22,621 nt of DNA from a virus, in IMG/VR virus record IMGVR_UViG_3300045051_001523, positions 1 to 22,621 of that record; one strand, written 5' to 3'. The notes beneath the pieces are model-generated. The model was not told the origin of the DNA and made no database searches. It saw nothing but the letters and a program-made list of their open reading frames with translations. Below are positions 12,431 to 21,025 of this stretch, in pieces; position 1 is the first letter of the stretch, and each line of letters begins with the position of its first letter. The position numbers and the translations under genes were made by a program.

Positions 12431-14848
12431 CTAATCCTTTTCGTCATAGAGGCGCGAGCGCGCGGCGGTGGCCTTTTGCCGCTCGTACTTCTCGATCTCG
12501 GCGCGGCACATCTTTGCGATGTCTTCGGGGCCGGCGCCGGGCGGCGGGTAAATGTTAAGGGTATAGCCACCCGTGTTGACGGGAATAGGCGGCGGCGGCG
12601 CGGCGGCGGCGGCCAGGGGGGCGGCCACCGTGGCAGCGGCGGCGGCGGTGCTGGCCATCTTGATGGGCGGGGCCTCGGCCACCGCTTGCAGGCCGCCGGC
12701 AATCCGGCCCTTGATGTCATCGCCGAGGACATGGCCCAGGATCGTTCCCAGCGCCTGCAACGGGCTCAGCAGCATTTGCAGGCCGGTGACCATAAAGTCC
12801 AGCGTGCCCTTGAACGACGTGCCGACGCCGGCCCACAAATCGGCGAAGAACTGCTTGATCGGTTCCCAATAGACGTAGATCAGCGCCGCGGCGGCGGCGA
12901 TGCCGGTGATGATCAGGCCGATAGGGTTCATCATGAAGGCAACGCCCACGGCGCGGATGCCGGTGATCAGCATGGGGAACAACGTACTGGCGCCCGAGGC
13001 CAACAGGCCGAAGCCGCCGCGCAGCAGCGTCATGGCGCCGGCGGCGAACCCGCCCTGGATGCCGATCATCGTCAGGCCGAACCGCACCATGGCGAACGGC
13101 CCAAGCATCGCCGCCATGCCCAACGTCAGCGCCCCGCCCACCACCATCAGCAGCGTGATGGCGCCGGCGGCGGTGCCCAGCGTGGCGGTCAGGCGCGGAT
13201 TGGCGGCGGCGAAGTGGCTGACGCCCTGGACCATGCCGCGCAGGCCGTTCACCAGTGGGGTCATGACCGGCAGCATGGCATTGCCGACCGCCTCCATGGT
13301 GTTCTTGACGTCGATGCCCAGGCCCTTGGTGGTCTCGTTATAGGTGGTCATCATGGTGGTGAACTTGTGGTCAACCGTGCCGTCGGCATTCATGGTGGCG
13401 TCGCGGATGCGGCGGTATTCCTTCATGTTGGCCAGCATGGGCGCCAGGAAGTTCTGCGCCTGGGCATCGCCGAACAGTTCCGACAGGTTGAAGCGCCCGG
13501 CGACCTTTTCCGCCGCCGCCTTGGGGTCCAGGCCGCCGGCCACCGCGTCGGCAACCTCTTTCTCCAGATCGACGCCGATGCCCTGGCCGACCGCCTTCAG
13601 CATGGTCTCGATCGGGTCCTTGCCGTCCATCAGGCCCTTTTGCAGCGCCGCCTTGATGTCGATGCCCTTGGCCTCGAAATTCTTCACCGACTCCTTGCCG
13701 GTCAGCGCCTTGAAGAAATTCGCCATGTTGTTGGCGGCCTCGCTGGGATCGGCGGCGCCCTTGGTGGCGATCTGCAAGGCGGCGGACATCGAGCCGATGG
13801 CCTTGGTGCCGCTCATGCCCAGGGCTTGGGCCGACGCGGTCAGCTGCGGGAAATAGGTGGCCATGTCCTTCAGCTCGAAGCCGCCTTCGTCTCCGGCCTT
13901 GGCCATGATGTCGAAGGACTTCAGCAACTCGTTCTGCGGCACCTTCAGATTGTCCATGACGCTGAACGCCAGCGCCGCCATGTCCGCCATCTCGGCGCCG
14001 GTACCGGTGACGGCGCGGCCAATGGTGGACATGGCGGCCAGCGCGTCATCGGGCTTCAGGCCCTTGCCCACCAGGATGGAATTTCCCTCCAACATCTCCT
14101 GTGACGACACGTTCACCTGTTCCGACAGCTCGCGCATGCGGTCGCGGACCAGGGCCAGCTCGTTACCCGACTGGCCGGCGGTCAGGCCATAGGCCGCCAG
14201 GGCATGCTCGAAATCGCCGGCACCCTCCATCACCTTGCCGCCGGCCATCAGCCCGGCGGTGCCGGCGCCCAGGGAAACACCGCCACCCATGGCCAGCTTG
14301 CCCTGACGTTCCTGGGCGGCGCTCAGCTTGGCGCGGGCCTTGGCCATGGCGTCCATCTTGGCGCGCGCCTGATCCAGGGCGGTGGCTGCGTTCTGGGCGG
14401 CGGTGCGGGCGCTGTCCAGATCCCGCTTCAACTGGCGCTGGGCGGCGGACAGCTGGCGGGTGTCGATGCCGGCCTCGCCCAGCTTGGTGCGCAGGATGGC
14501 GGTCTCGCGGATGATGGCGGTCTGGGCCGCTTCCAGCCGGTTGACCTCGGCGCGCGCCGCACGGAACGCCGCCTGGGCCTTGCGGGTGCCGCCGCCGGCC
14601 GCCGCCAGTTCGCGGCCCATGGCCTGAGCCTTTTCCTGGGCGGCGGCCAGGGCGGTGGCATTGGCCAGGGCGTCGCGCTTCAGCCGCCCGAACGCCTCGA
14701 TCGAGGCCGAGGCCTTTTCCAGATCGCGCACCGTGGTGGTGGCGCCCTTCAGCGCCGCCCCCAGGCGGTCCGACGATTGCTTCATGGTGCGGAAGGGCGC
14801 GGACAGGCGGTCCAGCGTGTCCACCAGCACTCTCAGCTTGAGGTCCAT
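12431..14848 (-). CDS. T: Tail tape measure protein gpT
   Basis: This 805-residue protein, the largest of the tail set, sets tail length and is injected with the DNA. The first 190 residues are Ala/Lys/Glu-rich with long coiled-coil potential. A conserved tape-measure region follows (about 205-420: ALAAYGLTAGQSGNEL and the LSEQVNVSSQEMLEGNSILVGKG area). A hydrophobic section with several possible membrane helices spans about 550-660 (TLLMVVGGALTLGMAAMLG and GLIITGIAAAAALIYVYW). The C-terminus is Pro/Ala-rich. The length is close to that of P2 gpT. It follows E/E' by 18 bases, the fixed position of tape-measure genes. Confidence 0.95.
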   Translation of the reverse strand: MDLKLRVLVDTLDRLSAPFRTMKQSSDRLGAALKGATTTVRDLEKASASIEAFGRLKRDALANATALAAAQEKAQAMGRELAAAGGGTRKAQAAFRAARAEVNRLEAAQTAIIRETAILRTKLGEAGIDTRQLSAAQRQLKRDLDSARTAAQNAATALDQARAKMDAMAKARAKLSAAQERQGKLAMGGGVSLGAGTAGLMAGGKVMEGAGDFEHALAAYGLTAGQSGNELALVRDRMRELSEQVNVSSQEMLEGNSILVGKGLKPDDALAAMSTIGRAVTGTGAEMADMAALAFSVMDNLKVPQNELLKSFDIMAKAGDEGGFELKDMATYFPQLTASAQALGMSGTKAIGSMSAALQIATKGAADPSEAANNMANFFKALTGKESVKNFEAKGIDIKAALQKGLMDGKDPIETMLKAVGQGIGVDLEKEVADAVAGGLDPKAAAEKVAGRFNLSELFGDAQAQNFLAPMLANMKEYRRIRDATMNADGTVDHKFTTMMTTYNETTKGLGIDVKNTMEAVGNAMLPVMTPLVNGLRGMVQGVSHFAAANPRLTATLGTAAGAITLLMVVGGALTLGMAAMLGPFAMVRFGLTMIGIQGGFAAGAMTLLRGGFGLLASGASTLFPMLITGIRAVGVAFMMNPIGLIITGIAAAAALIYVYWEPIKQFFADLWAGVGTSFKGTLDFMVTGLQMLLSPLQALGTILGHVLGDDIKGRIAGGLQAVAEAPPIKMASTAAAAATVAAPLAAAAAPPPPIPVNTGGYTLNIYPPPGAGPEDIAKMCRAEIEKYERQKATAARSRLYDEKD

Positions 14849-14866
14849 GTTTCGGGTCCCAGGGTC

Positions 14867-15306
14867 TCAGGATCGCGTCGCGTTGCGGATGGCCTCGGCC
14901 TTGGCCTCAAGGTGTTCCACCGCCATGGCGTAAGCCTCGGCATAGACGTCCAGCGGCAGGCGGGCAAAGCTGTCCCACGGGAACGATCCCGGGAACGCCT
15001 CCATCATCACCCCCCAGGCCGCCATGACGTCTTCCGGCAGGGGGTGGGTCAGCCGGTAAAAAAATCGGTGATTTCCGCCGTCAGCCGGCACAGGTCCACC
15101 GGCTTGATGGCATTGATCTCTTCCTGGGACAGCGGGGTCAGCAGTAGACGCTTGGTCAGCAGCAGGATGGTGCCGACGTCGCCCTGCTGGACGTCGATCA
15201 GCTTGATGCCGCGCAATTCGCCGGCGCCGTCGGGCTCGCGCAGTTGGATCTCGGTGATGTCCTGATCGCCGCGCTTGAGGGGCTTTTTCAGGGTGATGGT
15301 GATCAT
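14867..15306 (-). CDS. E': gpE+E' frameshift fusion, tail assembly chaperone
   Basis: If ribosomes slip back one base at the T7 run (15064-15058), gpE is extended at its second Phe of DFF by 63 residues of the E' frame, starting YRLTHPLPEDVMAAWG and ending NATRS. The product would be 146 residues, close to the P2 E+E' protein. The E' frame has no good start of its own and begins at the slip site, which supports frameshifting. In tailed phages the short and long forms together coat and load the tape-measure protein, whose gene follows directly. The fusion is inferred from sequence and from the known P2 mechanism. Confidence 0.88.
15049..15306 (-). CDS. E: Tail assembly protein gpE (short form)
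   Basis: The 85-residue gpE belongs to the phage_tail_E family: an opening beta-rich region with ITITLKKPLKRGDQDI, an IQLREPDGAGELRG loop and a helical end, LSQEEINAIKPVDL then CRLTAEITDFFTG. It is the short form of the tail tape-measure chaperone. ATG 15306 was used. The gene lies 45 bases after the tail tube gene, as in P2. Its stop codon is seven bases beyond the slippery T-run, so termination and slippage compete. Confidence 0.93.
   Translation of the reverse strand: MITITLKKPLKRGDQDITEIQLREPDGAGELRGIKLIDVQQGDVGTILLLTKRLLLTPLSQEEINAIKPVDLCRLTAEITDFFTG
15058..15064 (-). other. -1 ribosomal frameshift site (T TTT TTT) in gene E
   Basis: On the minus strand the E frame reads GAT TTT TTT ACC GGC TGA. 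The seven T's allow both tRNAs to re-pair after a one-base slip, giving TTT TTT TAC CGG and entry to E'. P2 uses a similar T-rich heptamer in gene E. No downstream pseudoknot was assessed. Confidence 0.88.
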
Positions 15307-15351
15307 GGGCGTGGTCTTTCGTGGGGCGGGGTGGTGTCAGCGCGGGCGGGA

Positions 15352-15867
15352 TCAGGCGTTGATGCCCAGCGCCTTCATGACGGCTTCGGTCATGTCCTTG
15401 CCGTTGACGGTGGACTTGCCGGCGATCAGGTCGATTTCGATCAGCGTGCTGCCGTTGCGGTTGTAGCGGTAATAGGTCAGCGGCATGACCACATCGAGCT
15501 TGGCCATCTTCTTGGCCTCGACATCGCCGAAATCCAGGCTTTCCCAGCGGCCACGCGCCGAAATCTCGATGGCGTCGGTGCCGGTGCCGTCGCCGGCCAC
15601 CGCCGCGGCCAGGAAGCGGGCGCCGATGCCGCTGGCATCCTTGATGCCCCACAGCGCCAGCACGTCGGCGTTGAATTCGCCCAAGGTGAAGCCCAGCTCC
15701 AGGCCCTTCATGCCGAATTCCAGCTTGATCGGGCCCAGCATGCCGGCGGCGTGCCATTCCTCGGTCAGGGCTTCCAGCTTGGGCAGCTTGACCTTCTCGG
15801 CCATGCCGGCATAGCCGCGGGCATCAATGAACAGGTTCCACGAAGAAATGACTTTGGGGAGGGACAT
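15352..15867 (-). CDS. FII: Major tail tube protein gpFII
   Basis: This 171-residue protein matches the P2 FII tail-tube family almost exactly in length. It has the opening LPKVISSWNLFIDARGYAGM, the middle LPKLEALTEEWHAAGMLGPI region and the typical end YYRYNRNGSTLIEIDLIAGK. It forms the inner tube inside the contractile sheath. A good AAGGA lies eight bases before ATG 15867. It follows the sheath gene by 78 bases. Confidence 0.96.
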   Translation of the reverse strand: MSLPKVISSWNLFIDARGYAGMAEKVKLPKLEALTEEWHAAGMLGPIKLEFGMKGLELGFTLGEFNADVLALWGIKDASGIGARFLAAAVAGDGTGTDAIEISARGRWESLDFGDVEAKKMAKLDVVMPLTYYRYNRNGSTLIEIDLIAGKSTVNGKDMTEAVMKALGINA

Positions 15868-15945
15868 CCGCGGTTTCCTTCTAAGGGCGCCAGGCGCGCG
15901 CCGCCGCGATCAGACGACGGCGCGGCCATGGGGCGTCTGCCGGTC

Positions 15946-17112
15946 TCAGGCGGCGATCTTCTTGGCGAAATCGATCAGGTAGGTATCGGTGATGGTCTGC
16001 TCGAACATCAGGTTTTCCAGCGGCGGCACCGGCGTGTAGTCGTAGGAGACGCAGCCCTTGCCGGCCTTCAGTTCCTCGGGCGTATTCTTCGCCGGGTCGA
16101 ACCAGGCGCTGCCGCCGATCAGGTAGCCATCGCGCACCAGGGCACGGAACTTGGCGTCGATACCGTCGACGATGTCACGGAACAGGGTGACCGACATGGG
16201 CTTGTCGGCGGCCCAGAAATGCGCCTCGGCCATGGTGTCGGCCAGCACCTGGGCGGTGCGGGTATAAGGCTCGAAGGCGAACAGCGGATCGGCCGAACAC
16301 GTGCGCGAGCCCCAGAAGCGGAAGCCTTCGTGCCGGATCAGGGTGGTGACCTCGTTGCTGTTCAGATAGCCGGCGTCGGTGGCCGGATTCTGCAGGTCCC
16401 AGAACACGTCCTTGCTGATGCCGGTGACGCCCTGCACCGGCACGTTGGACAGGCTCTTGTGCCAGCCGACGTCGTTGTCGATCTGGGCGCGCAGGCCCAA
16501 CGCGCGGGCCACCGCCCATTCGGTGCGGCTGGCGCTGGTCACCGTGTCCCATGACTGGAATTCGGGCCAGATCAGCATCAGTTCGCGGTCGCCAAAACTG
16601 TCGCGGTACAGCACCGCGTCTTCCTTGGTGGCGCCCTGTCCGGCGGCATAGGCAAACGACCGGGTCAGCTTGGCGAGCGACGCCATCTCGGCGGTGACCG
16701 GCTGGGTGTCCAGGCCCGGGCAGCCCAGGATGCGCGGCGCCACCCCCAACTGCGACTTGGCGGCGGTCAGCGCCTGCAAGCCGGTTTTCAGGCCGCCGAC
16801 ATTGCCGCCGATGACGTTGCTGGTGGTCTCGGCCGTCGTGGCGCCTTCCTCGACGCGCACGATCACGGTCATGGCGTTGCCGTGATCCTTGATGGCATCC
16901 AGCACGTAAGGCAGCGTGCCGCTGTCGCCGGCCTTGCCCAGGCTGCTTTGGATGTCGGTGGACAGCACCGGGCGGTTCAGCGGAAAGGCGGCGGCATCGG
17001 CGTCGGGGCCGGTGACGACGATGCCGATCACCGCGGTCTCGATGGTACGGATCGGGCGGGTGCCGTTGTTGATCTCAACGACGCGTACGCCGTGATGGTA
17101 CTCGGAAGGCAT
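15946..17112 (-). CDS. FI: Contractile tail sheath protein gpFI
   Basis: This 388-residue protein matches the P2 FI sheath family: opening EYHHGVRVVEINNGTRPI, then the GIVVTGPDAD and FPLNRPVLSTD strands. The RVEEG strand of the insertion domain follows, and the C-terminal sheath core carries FRFWGSRTCSADPLFAFEPY and LMFEQTITDTYLIDF. It forms the contracting outer sheath. An AAGGAG precedes ATG 17112. A 48-base gap separates it from the tail-fibre gene, where P2 has gene G and the start of a second late operon. Here the gap is too short to hold G. Confidence 0.97.
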   Translation of the reverse strand: MPSEYHHGVRVVEINNGTRPIRTIETAVIGIVVTGPDADAAAFPLNRPVLSTDIQSSLGKAGDSGTLPYVLDAIKDHGNAMTVIVRVEEGATTAETTSNVIGGNVGGLKTGLQALTAAKSQLGVAPRILGCPGLDTQPVTAEMASLAKLTRSFAYAAGQGATKEDAVLYRDSFGDRELMLIWPEFQSWDTVTSASRTEWAVARALGLRAQIDNDVGWHKSLSNVPVQGVTGISKDVFWDLQNPATDAGYLNSNEVTTLIRHEGFRFWGSRTCSADPLFAFEPYTRTAQVLADTMAEAHFWAADKPMSVTLFRDIVDGIDAKFRALVRDGYLIGGSAWFDPAKNTPEELKAGKGCVSYDYTPVPPLENLMFEQTITDTYLIDFAKKIAA

Positions 17113-17160
17113 TGTCCTACTCCTTCAGTTTAGTCGCTGTCGGGCACAGCCCCCAGATGA

Positions 17161-18642
17161 TTAGGCCCCCAGCGCGGCGACACGCGCTTCGATGGTCTCG
17201 ATACGGAGCAGAGCCTCTTGCAAGGCAGCGGTAAGCAGCGGAACTAGTTTTGATTGATCAATTCCCTGGTAGACCGGCTCTTCATAGGTGCCGACCACCG
17301 TGCCGCTTTCATCCCGATCCTCGACGCGGCGGGTTTGATCCTTCACCCCGGTCACAGCCTCGGGGACGACGGACTGAACTTCATGGGCTAGGAAGCCATC
17401 GACCAGGGGGGCGGTGGTGGGGTCGGCGGCGACCTGGGCGCGCCACCGGAAGCGGTGGACCGGAAGGGCCTTCAGGCGGGTGGCGGCGCCGTCCAACGGC
17501 GTCACATCGGTTTTGAGCCGGTAATCGGACGTCGTGTTATAGGCTGTGGACGTTCCGTTGGTGGTGATGGTGCCGACCAGCGTGGACGTTCCGACGTAAA
17601 ACTGGGCCAAGCCCGCCGCGCCGGTGTTATCTGTCGCCAGGATCATGGCCAGTCCAGAGGCGCCGGTGGCCCGGAAAGCCCCCGCCACGGTCCCCGGCGC
17701 AGACTGCACATACTGGCGTGCGCCGGACAGACCGCCGAAAGACACGTTGGCCGTGGCGCCCACTAGGAAATTACCGCCGCTGTCGAAAACGGCGGTGGTG
17801 TTCGCGCCGGCGTTGCGTCCGATCCTCAGGCTACCGGCGCCTTTGGTACAAATAGTGCCGTCGACGTTCTCGTCAGCGCCTTCGAAGAACAGGCCGGCGG
17901 CGGTACCGCTGGCGCCGGCATGCGCGCGGAGGTAGTTGACGGCGTTTGCCTGCGCCGACCACTGGAAGCCAAGGATACCGCCCAGGGCCACGGCGAGAGT
18001 GTTGGCAGCAGGCGTGAACAGGCCGGTATCTTTGTCGTCGCTGAAATAGGCGCCCGGCGCGGCGGCACTGCCAGAGGGCATACGCCCAAGGTGCGCTTGA
18101 ACAGCCTCCATGGTTGCAAGTTGCCTGGTGTCCGTGCCAACCGGAGCCGTCTCGGCCATCGGCGTGCCGGTAAAGTCAGGAGAGTGCCGAGGCGCCTTCG
18201 AGGCCAAGGCATTGGAGATGGTGGTGGCGAAGTCGGGGTCGTTTCCCAGGGCCGCCGCCAGTTTGTTCAGGGTGTCCAGGGGCGTGGGAGCAGAATCGAT
18301 CAGTACCGCCATGGCGGCGGCCATTCCCTCTGGGGTCACGGCGCGGTAGTTGGACACGCCGGCCAGGGCGTCGGCCACCGAGGCCAGCACCACCATGCCC
18401 TTGTCGGCGGTGGTGGCCAGGGGATGGTTGTTGCTGGCCTCGTGCGCGGCCAGATCGGCAGCGCCGGCCTCCAATTTCTGTCTCAGCCAAAGGGTGCGGT
18501 TGGCCAGCCCCATGTTGGGCCAGTTGTCGATGCCGTCCGGCCCGCCCAGGATCACGTCGTCGGTCTGCCACTGATAGATGCCCGCCGGCCACTCCGCGAC
18601 CTCGGGCAGGAACGGGCCGGTGGTGGGGGAACGTTCGGTCAT
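17161..18642 (-). CDS. H: Tail fibre protein with C-terminal S74 self-cleaving chaperone domain
   Basis: This 493-residue protein occupies the place of P2 gpH. The N-terminal part (ATTADKGMVVLASVADALAG, followed by YRAVTPEGM) matches the tail-fibre repeat of P2-like phages, which attaches to gpI. The middle is Gly/Ala/Thr-rich, as in fibre shafts. From about residue 372, SDYRLKTDVTPLDGAATRLK and GFLAHEVQSVVPEAVTG form the intramolecular chaperone of endosialidase (peptidase S74), which trimerises the fibre and is then cut off near the SD of SDYRLK. A helical end (about 465-493) could be a coiled coil. This may replace the missing G chaperone. It starts in an ATGA overlap with I. The receptor-binding part looks exchanged from another phage. 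Confidence 0.92.
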   Translation of the reverse strand: MTERSPTTGPFLPEVAEWPAGIYQWQTDDVILGGPDGIDNWPNMGLANRTLWLRQKLEAGAADLAAHEASNNHPLATTADKGMVVLASVADALAGVSNYRAVTPEGMAAAMAVLIDSAPTPLDTLNKLAAALGNDPDFATTISNALASKAPRHSPDFTGTPMAETAPVGTDTRQLATMEAVQAHLGRMPSGSAAAPGAYFSDDKDTGLFTPAANTLAVALGGILGFQWSAQANAVNYLRAHAGASGTAAGLFFEGADENVDGTICTKGAGSLRIGRNAGANTTAVFDSGGNFLVGATANVSFGGLSGARQYVQSAPGTVAGAFRATGASGLAMILATDNTGAAGLAQFYVGTSTLVGTITTNGTSTAYNTTSDYRLKTDVTPLDGAATRLKALPVHRFRWRAQVAADPTTAPLVDGFLAHEVQSVVPEAVTGVKDQTRRVEDRDESGTVVGTYEEPVYQGIDQSKLVPLLTAALQEALLRIETIEARVAALGA

Positions 18643-19202
18643 GTGATGACACCTCGGTTATAGACGCCGTCGCGGCGGGCGGCGCCGTCGCGCAGGATGG
18701 CGGCAGTGCTGAAGTCGAGAGAGGCCAGGTGCGAGCGGGCCGGGGCGGTGTCGTCCAGGATGGCGCGAACGATCGCCGCCTGGGCATTGGTGACCGGGCG
18801 ATGCAGGACGACGCGGTACAGCGCCCAGGCCGCCGCCCAGCCGCGGTAATAGTGGCCGTTGCGGCGGCAGCGTCCGTCGCGGGTGGGGCGGTGCAGGCGT
18901 TCGATGATTTCGGGGGTCTGGCCCAGCGCCGCCGATATCGCGCGCTTGACCGATGCCACCGTGCCCTTGCGGCGGTGGATTTCGACCGAGGCGTCGATCA
19001 CCTCGCGCTTGGTCCGTTCCGGCCAGCCGCCGTCCCAGGTGTCCACCGACAATTGCCACGCCAGCCACGGCAGCAACGGGGCCGGGCACCGCCACGGGTC
19101 CCACAGGGTGTCGATGTCCACCTCCAGATCGGCCATGGGGGCGCAGGCGACGGCGATGGCATGTTCCAGCGCGCTGGATGCGGGCGGCAGCAGGTCAGCC
19201 AT
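18639..19202 (-). CDS. I: Baseplate/tail protein gpI
   Basis: This 187-residue protein fits the P2 gpI family, which links the baseplate wedge (gpJ) to the tail fibre. The opening LLPPASSALEHAIAVACA, then the DTLWDPWRCPAPLLPWLAWQ region with several Trp and the TKREVIDASVEIHRRKGT helix, are diagnostic. The family helix near GTVASVKRAISAALG follows. It overlaps J by 8 bases and H by 4 bases, which shows tight translational coupling. ATG 19202 follows a GGAGAAGGG. Confidence 0.94.
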   Translation of the reverse strand: MADLLPPASSALEHAIAVACAPMADLEVDIDTLWDPWRCPAPLLPWLAWQLSVDTWDGGWPERTKREVIDASVEIHRRKGTVASVKRAISAALGQTPEIIERLHRPTRDGRCRRNGHYYRGWAAAWALYRVVLHRPVTNAQAAIVRAILDDTAPARSHLASLDFSTAAILRDGAARRDGVYNRGVIT

Positions 19203-20052
19203 GGCCCTTCTCCACCGTGATGGAGTCGCAATAGGCGGCGCTGACCGCGTCCGCAGCGATCTCGACCGCCGGGCTGGTCAGCAGCACCTTTTTGACGCCG
19301 ACCTTGTGCAGCGCCGCGTCCAGGCCGGAATGGGCCACCATGGCGCCCAGCGCGTGGCAGGCATCGGCATAGGCGCGCACGTCCTGGCGGGCCGCCGCCA
19401 GCACCGCTTCCTCGCCGGGCCCGGCGAACAGGTGCAGGGTGGCGGAAATGTCGTAGTGGATGACGGCTGCCGATTGCAGCAGCACGGTGTCGTTCAGCGG
19501 CCGGATCTCTTCGTCGTTGAGCGCGGCGGCGACGATGGCCAGCAGCTCGGGCGAGGCGGTGCCGTCGCCCTCGGCGGACAGGATGGTGATCATGATGTCG
19601 CCGGGCGCCGGCTTGGTCACCGCTACGTCCTTGACCCGCACGTCGGCGGACAGAGCGTGGAAGATGTAGGCCTTGCGCGGGCCGGCGGTGGTGAAGCCCT
19701 CCAACGCCATCTGGGCGCGCCGGCGCAGGCGGTCATCCAGTTCGCCGGGCAGGCGGGTAACGCGGTAAAAGGCGGCCAGGTGTTCCAGGTTGCCGCCGGT
19801 GGCGAAGGCCAGCAGCACGGCGCGGGCGGCATCGTTGATGCGGCCGCGCAGGATCATTTCGCGGTAGGCCGATTCCTGCAGCAGCTTGACGACGGTGTCG
19901 CTTTCGCGGCTGGGGTCCCAATCGGCCAGGATGTTGGCCTTGGTCAGTTCCTCGCGCAGCTTGGCGACGCGCGCGGCCAGGATGACCTCGTAATCCAGGG
20001 TCTCGACCACCTCGGGCGGCGGCAGCAGCGACAGATCGACGGCCTCGGTCAC
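19195..20052 (-). CDS. J: Baseplate assembly protein gpJ
   Basis: This 285-residue protein matches the baseplate J family: LSLLPPPEVVETLDYEVILA opening, the LADWDPSRESDTVVKLLQE motif, a RRRAQMALEGFTTAGPRKAY segment and the VKPAPG-like KPAPGDIMITIL strand. It forms the baseplate wedge with gpW and gpI. The start is GTG 20052, which overlaps the W stop as GTGA and has GGAGG at about 7 bases. The open frame beyond it, up to 20535, is a shadow of W and V. Length is close to P2 gpJ. Confidence 0.95.
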   Translation of the reverse strand: MTEAVDLSLLPPPEVVETLDYEVILAARVAKLREELTKANILADWDPSRESDTVVKLLQESAYREMILRGRINDAARAVLLAFATGGNLEHLAAFYRVTRLPGELDDRLRRRAQMALEGFTTAGPRKAYIFHALSADVRVKDVAVTKPAPGDIMITILSAEGDGTASPELLAIVAAALNDEEIRPLNDTVLLQSAAVIHYDISATLHLFAGPGEEAVLAAARQDVRAYADACHALGAMVAHSGLDAALHKVGVKKVLLTSPAVEIAADAVSAAYCDSITVEKGHG

Positions 20053-20396
20053 CGCTGGCCTCCGATCCGCGTATCGGCGGTGACGGTCAGCCTGCTGCCC
20101 TTGACGGCGCACACCACGCTGATGACGGCGCCGCCGTCCATGTCGGGGCGCACGCGGGCGGATTTCATCTCGACCCGGTCTTCCCAGCGGGCCAGGGCAT
20201 CGGCGGCGGCGGCGATGACGCGCAGCGCGCCCAGCTCGTTGGCCGGGCTGTCCACCAGCGCCATGATCTGCGAGCCATAGGCGCGGCGCATGACCCGGGT
20301 GCCGACCGGCGTCTTGATGATGTCGGCGATGCTTTGCCGGATGTCGGCCAGTTCGTCCAATTGGGTGCCGCTGAGCGCGTCGATGCCGGCCATCAT
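20049..20396 (-). CDS. W: Baseplate wedge protein gpW (gp25-like)
   Basis: This 115-residue protein has the same length as P2 gpW and belongs to the GPW/gp25 lysozyme-like baseplate family. Typical motifs are ELADIRQSIADIIKTPVGTR, then VMRRAYGSQIMALVDSP, and an acidic WEDRVEMKSARV region. It joins J at the wedge of the baseplate. Start: two adjacent ATGs (20396 and 20393) overlap the V stop; AGAGGG upstream is better spaced for the second. Confidence 0.95.
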   Translation of the reverse strand: MMAGIDALSGTQLDELADIRQSIADIIKTPVGTRVMRRAYGSQIMALVDSPANELGALRVIAAAADALARWEDRVEMKSARVRPDMDGGAVISVVCAVKGSRLTVTADTRIGGQR

Positions 20397-21025
20397 CCGC
20401 CCTCTGCCGGGCTGGTGACCTTGGGCGGGCTGAAGCCGTGATCGCCCTTGTCGATGACGTCGGCGCCGGCTTCCCACTTCTCGCTGTCGAACAGGGCGCC
20501 GCCCTTGTGGGTGACGCTGCTGGCCTTGCCGGCATGGTCGGTGTGCAGCGTGCCGCCGTCGCGCACGCGGGTGACGATGTTGCCGCCTTCCACCACCAGG
20601 GTGCCGTCCGCGATCAGCGCCAGATCACCAACCGAGAAGATGCGCAGCTTGCGCGCGGCGCTGTCGTAGCGGATCTGCGTGCCGTCGTCCCACTGGATGA
20701 CGTCCACCGCTTCGTCCACCTCGGGCGGTGGCAGCGGATTGGCGCCGGCGGTGGTGTACAGGATCTGGATAATGACCGCCTGGGCGGGATCGCCGGACGG
20801 ACAGCCGGCCAGCACCTGGGTGCCGACCCGCAACCCGAACCAGCCGCGCCAGTTGCACCCGACATGGCCCGGCACCGGCATCCAGCCGGTTTCGCGCCCG
20901 GCGATGCGCAGCTTGACCTGGGGCGGCATGGCGCCGTTGTCCACGGCGGCGATGGTGCCGATGGACAACAGGTTTTCGATGCGGCGGCTCAGATCGGCCT
21001 GAAGGTGGGCGTCATGGGTGCTCAT
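20393..21025 (-). CDS. V: Baseplate spike protein gpV
   Basis: This 210-residue protein is near the length of P2 gpV, the cell-puncturing spike of the baseplate. The N-terminal OB-fold is seen in IGTIAAVDNGAMPPQVKLRI, then GWMPVPGHVGCNWRGWFGLRVGTQVL. The C-terminal strands (IRYDSAARKLRIFSV, LVVEGGNIVTRVRDGGTLHT) are repeats of the triple beta-helix. It is the first gene of the tail set in the window. The upstream gap (21026-21120) shows no recognised Ogr site (TGT-N12-ACA), so the late promoter may lie farther upstream or be different. Confidence 0.94.
   Translation of the reverse strand: MSTHDAHLQADLSRRIENLLSIGTIAAVDNGAMPPQVKLRIAGRETGWMPVPGHVGCNWRGWFGLRVGTQVLAGCPSGDPAQAVIIQILYTTAGANPLPPPEVDEAVDVIQWDDGTQIRYDSAARKLRIFSVGDLALIADGTLVVEGGNIVTRVRDGGTLHTDHAGKASSVTHKGGALFDSEKWEAGADVIDKGDHGFSPPKVTSPAEGG

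Noticed and set aside
12380-14104. A 574-codon open frame on the plus strand
   Set aside because: It lies antisense to the tape measure gene and is His/Gly/Arg low-complexity without any motif.
17136-17150. Small dyad GCTGTCGGGCACAGC between the tail fibre and sheath genes
   Set aside because: Only 5-bp arms and no T-run; too weak to call a terminator, and it is not the TGT-N12-ACA spacing of an Ogr site.
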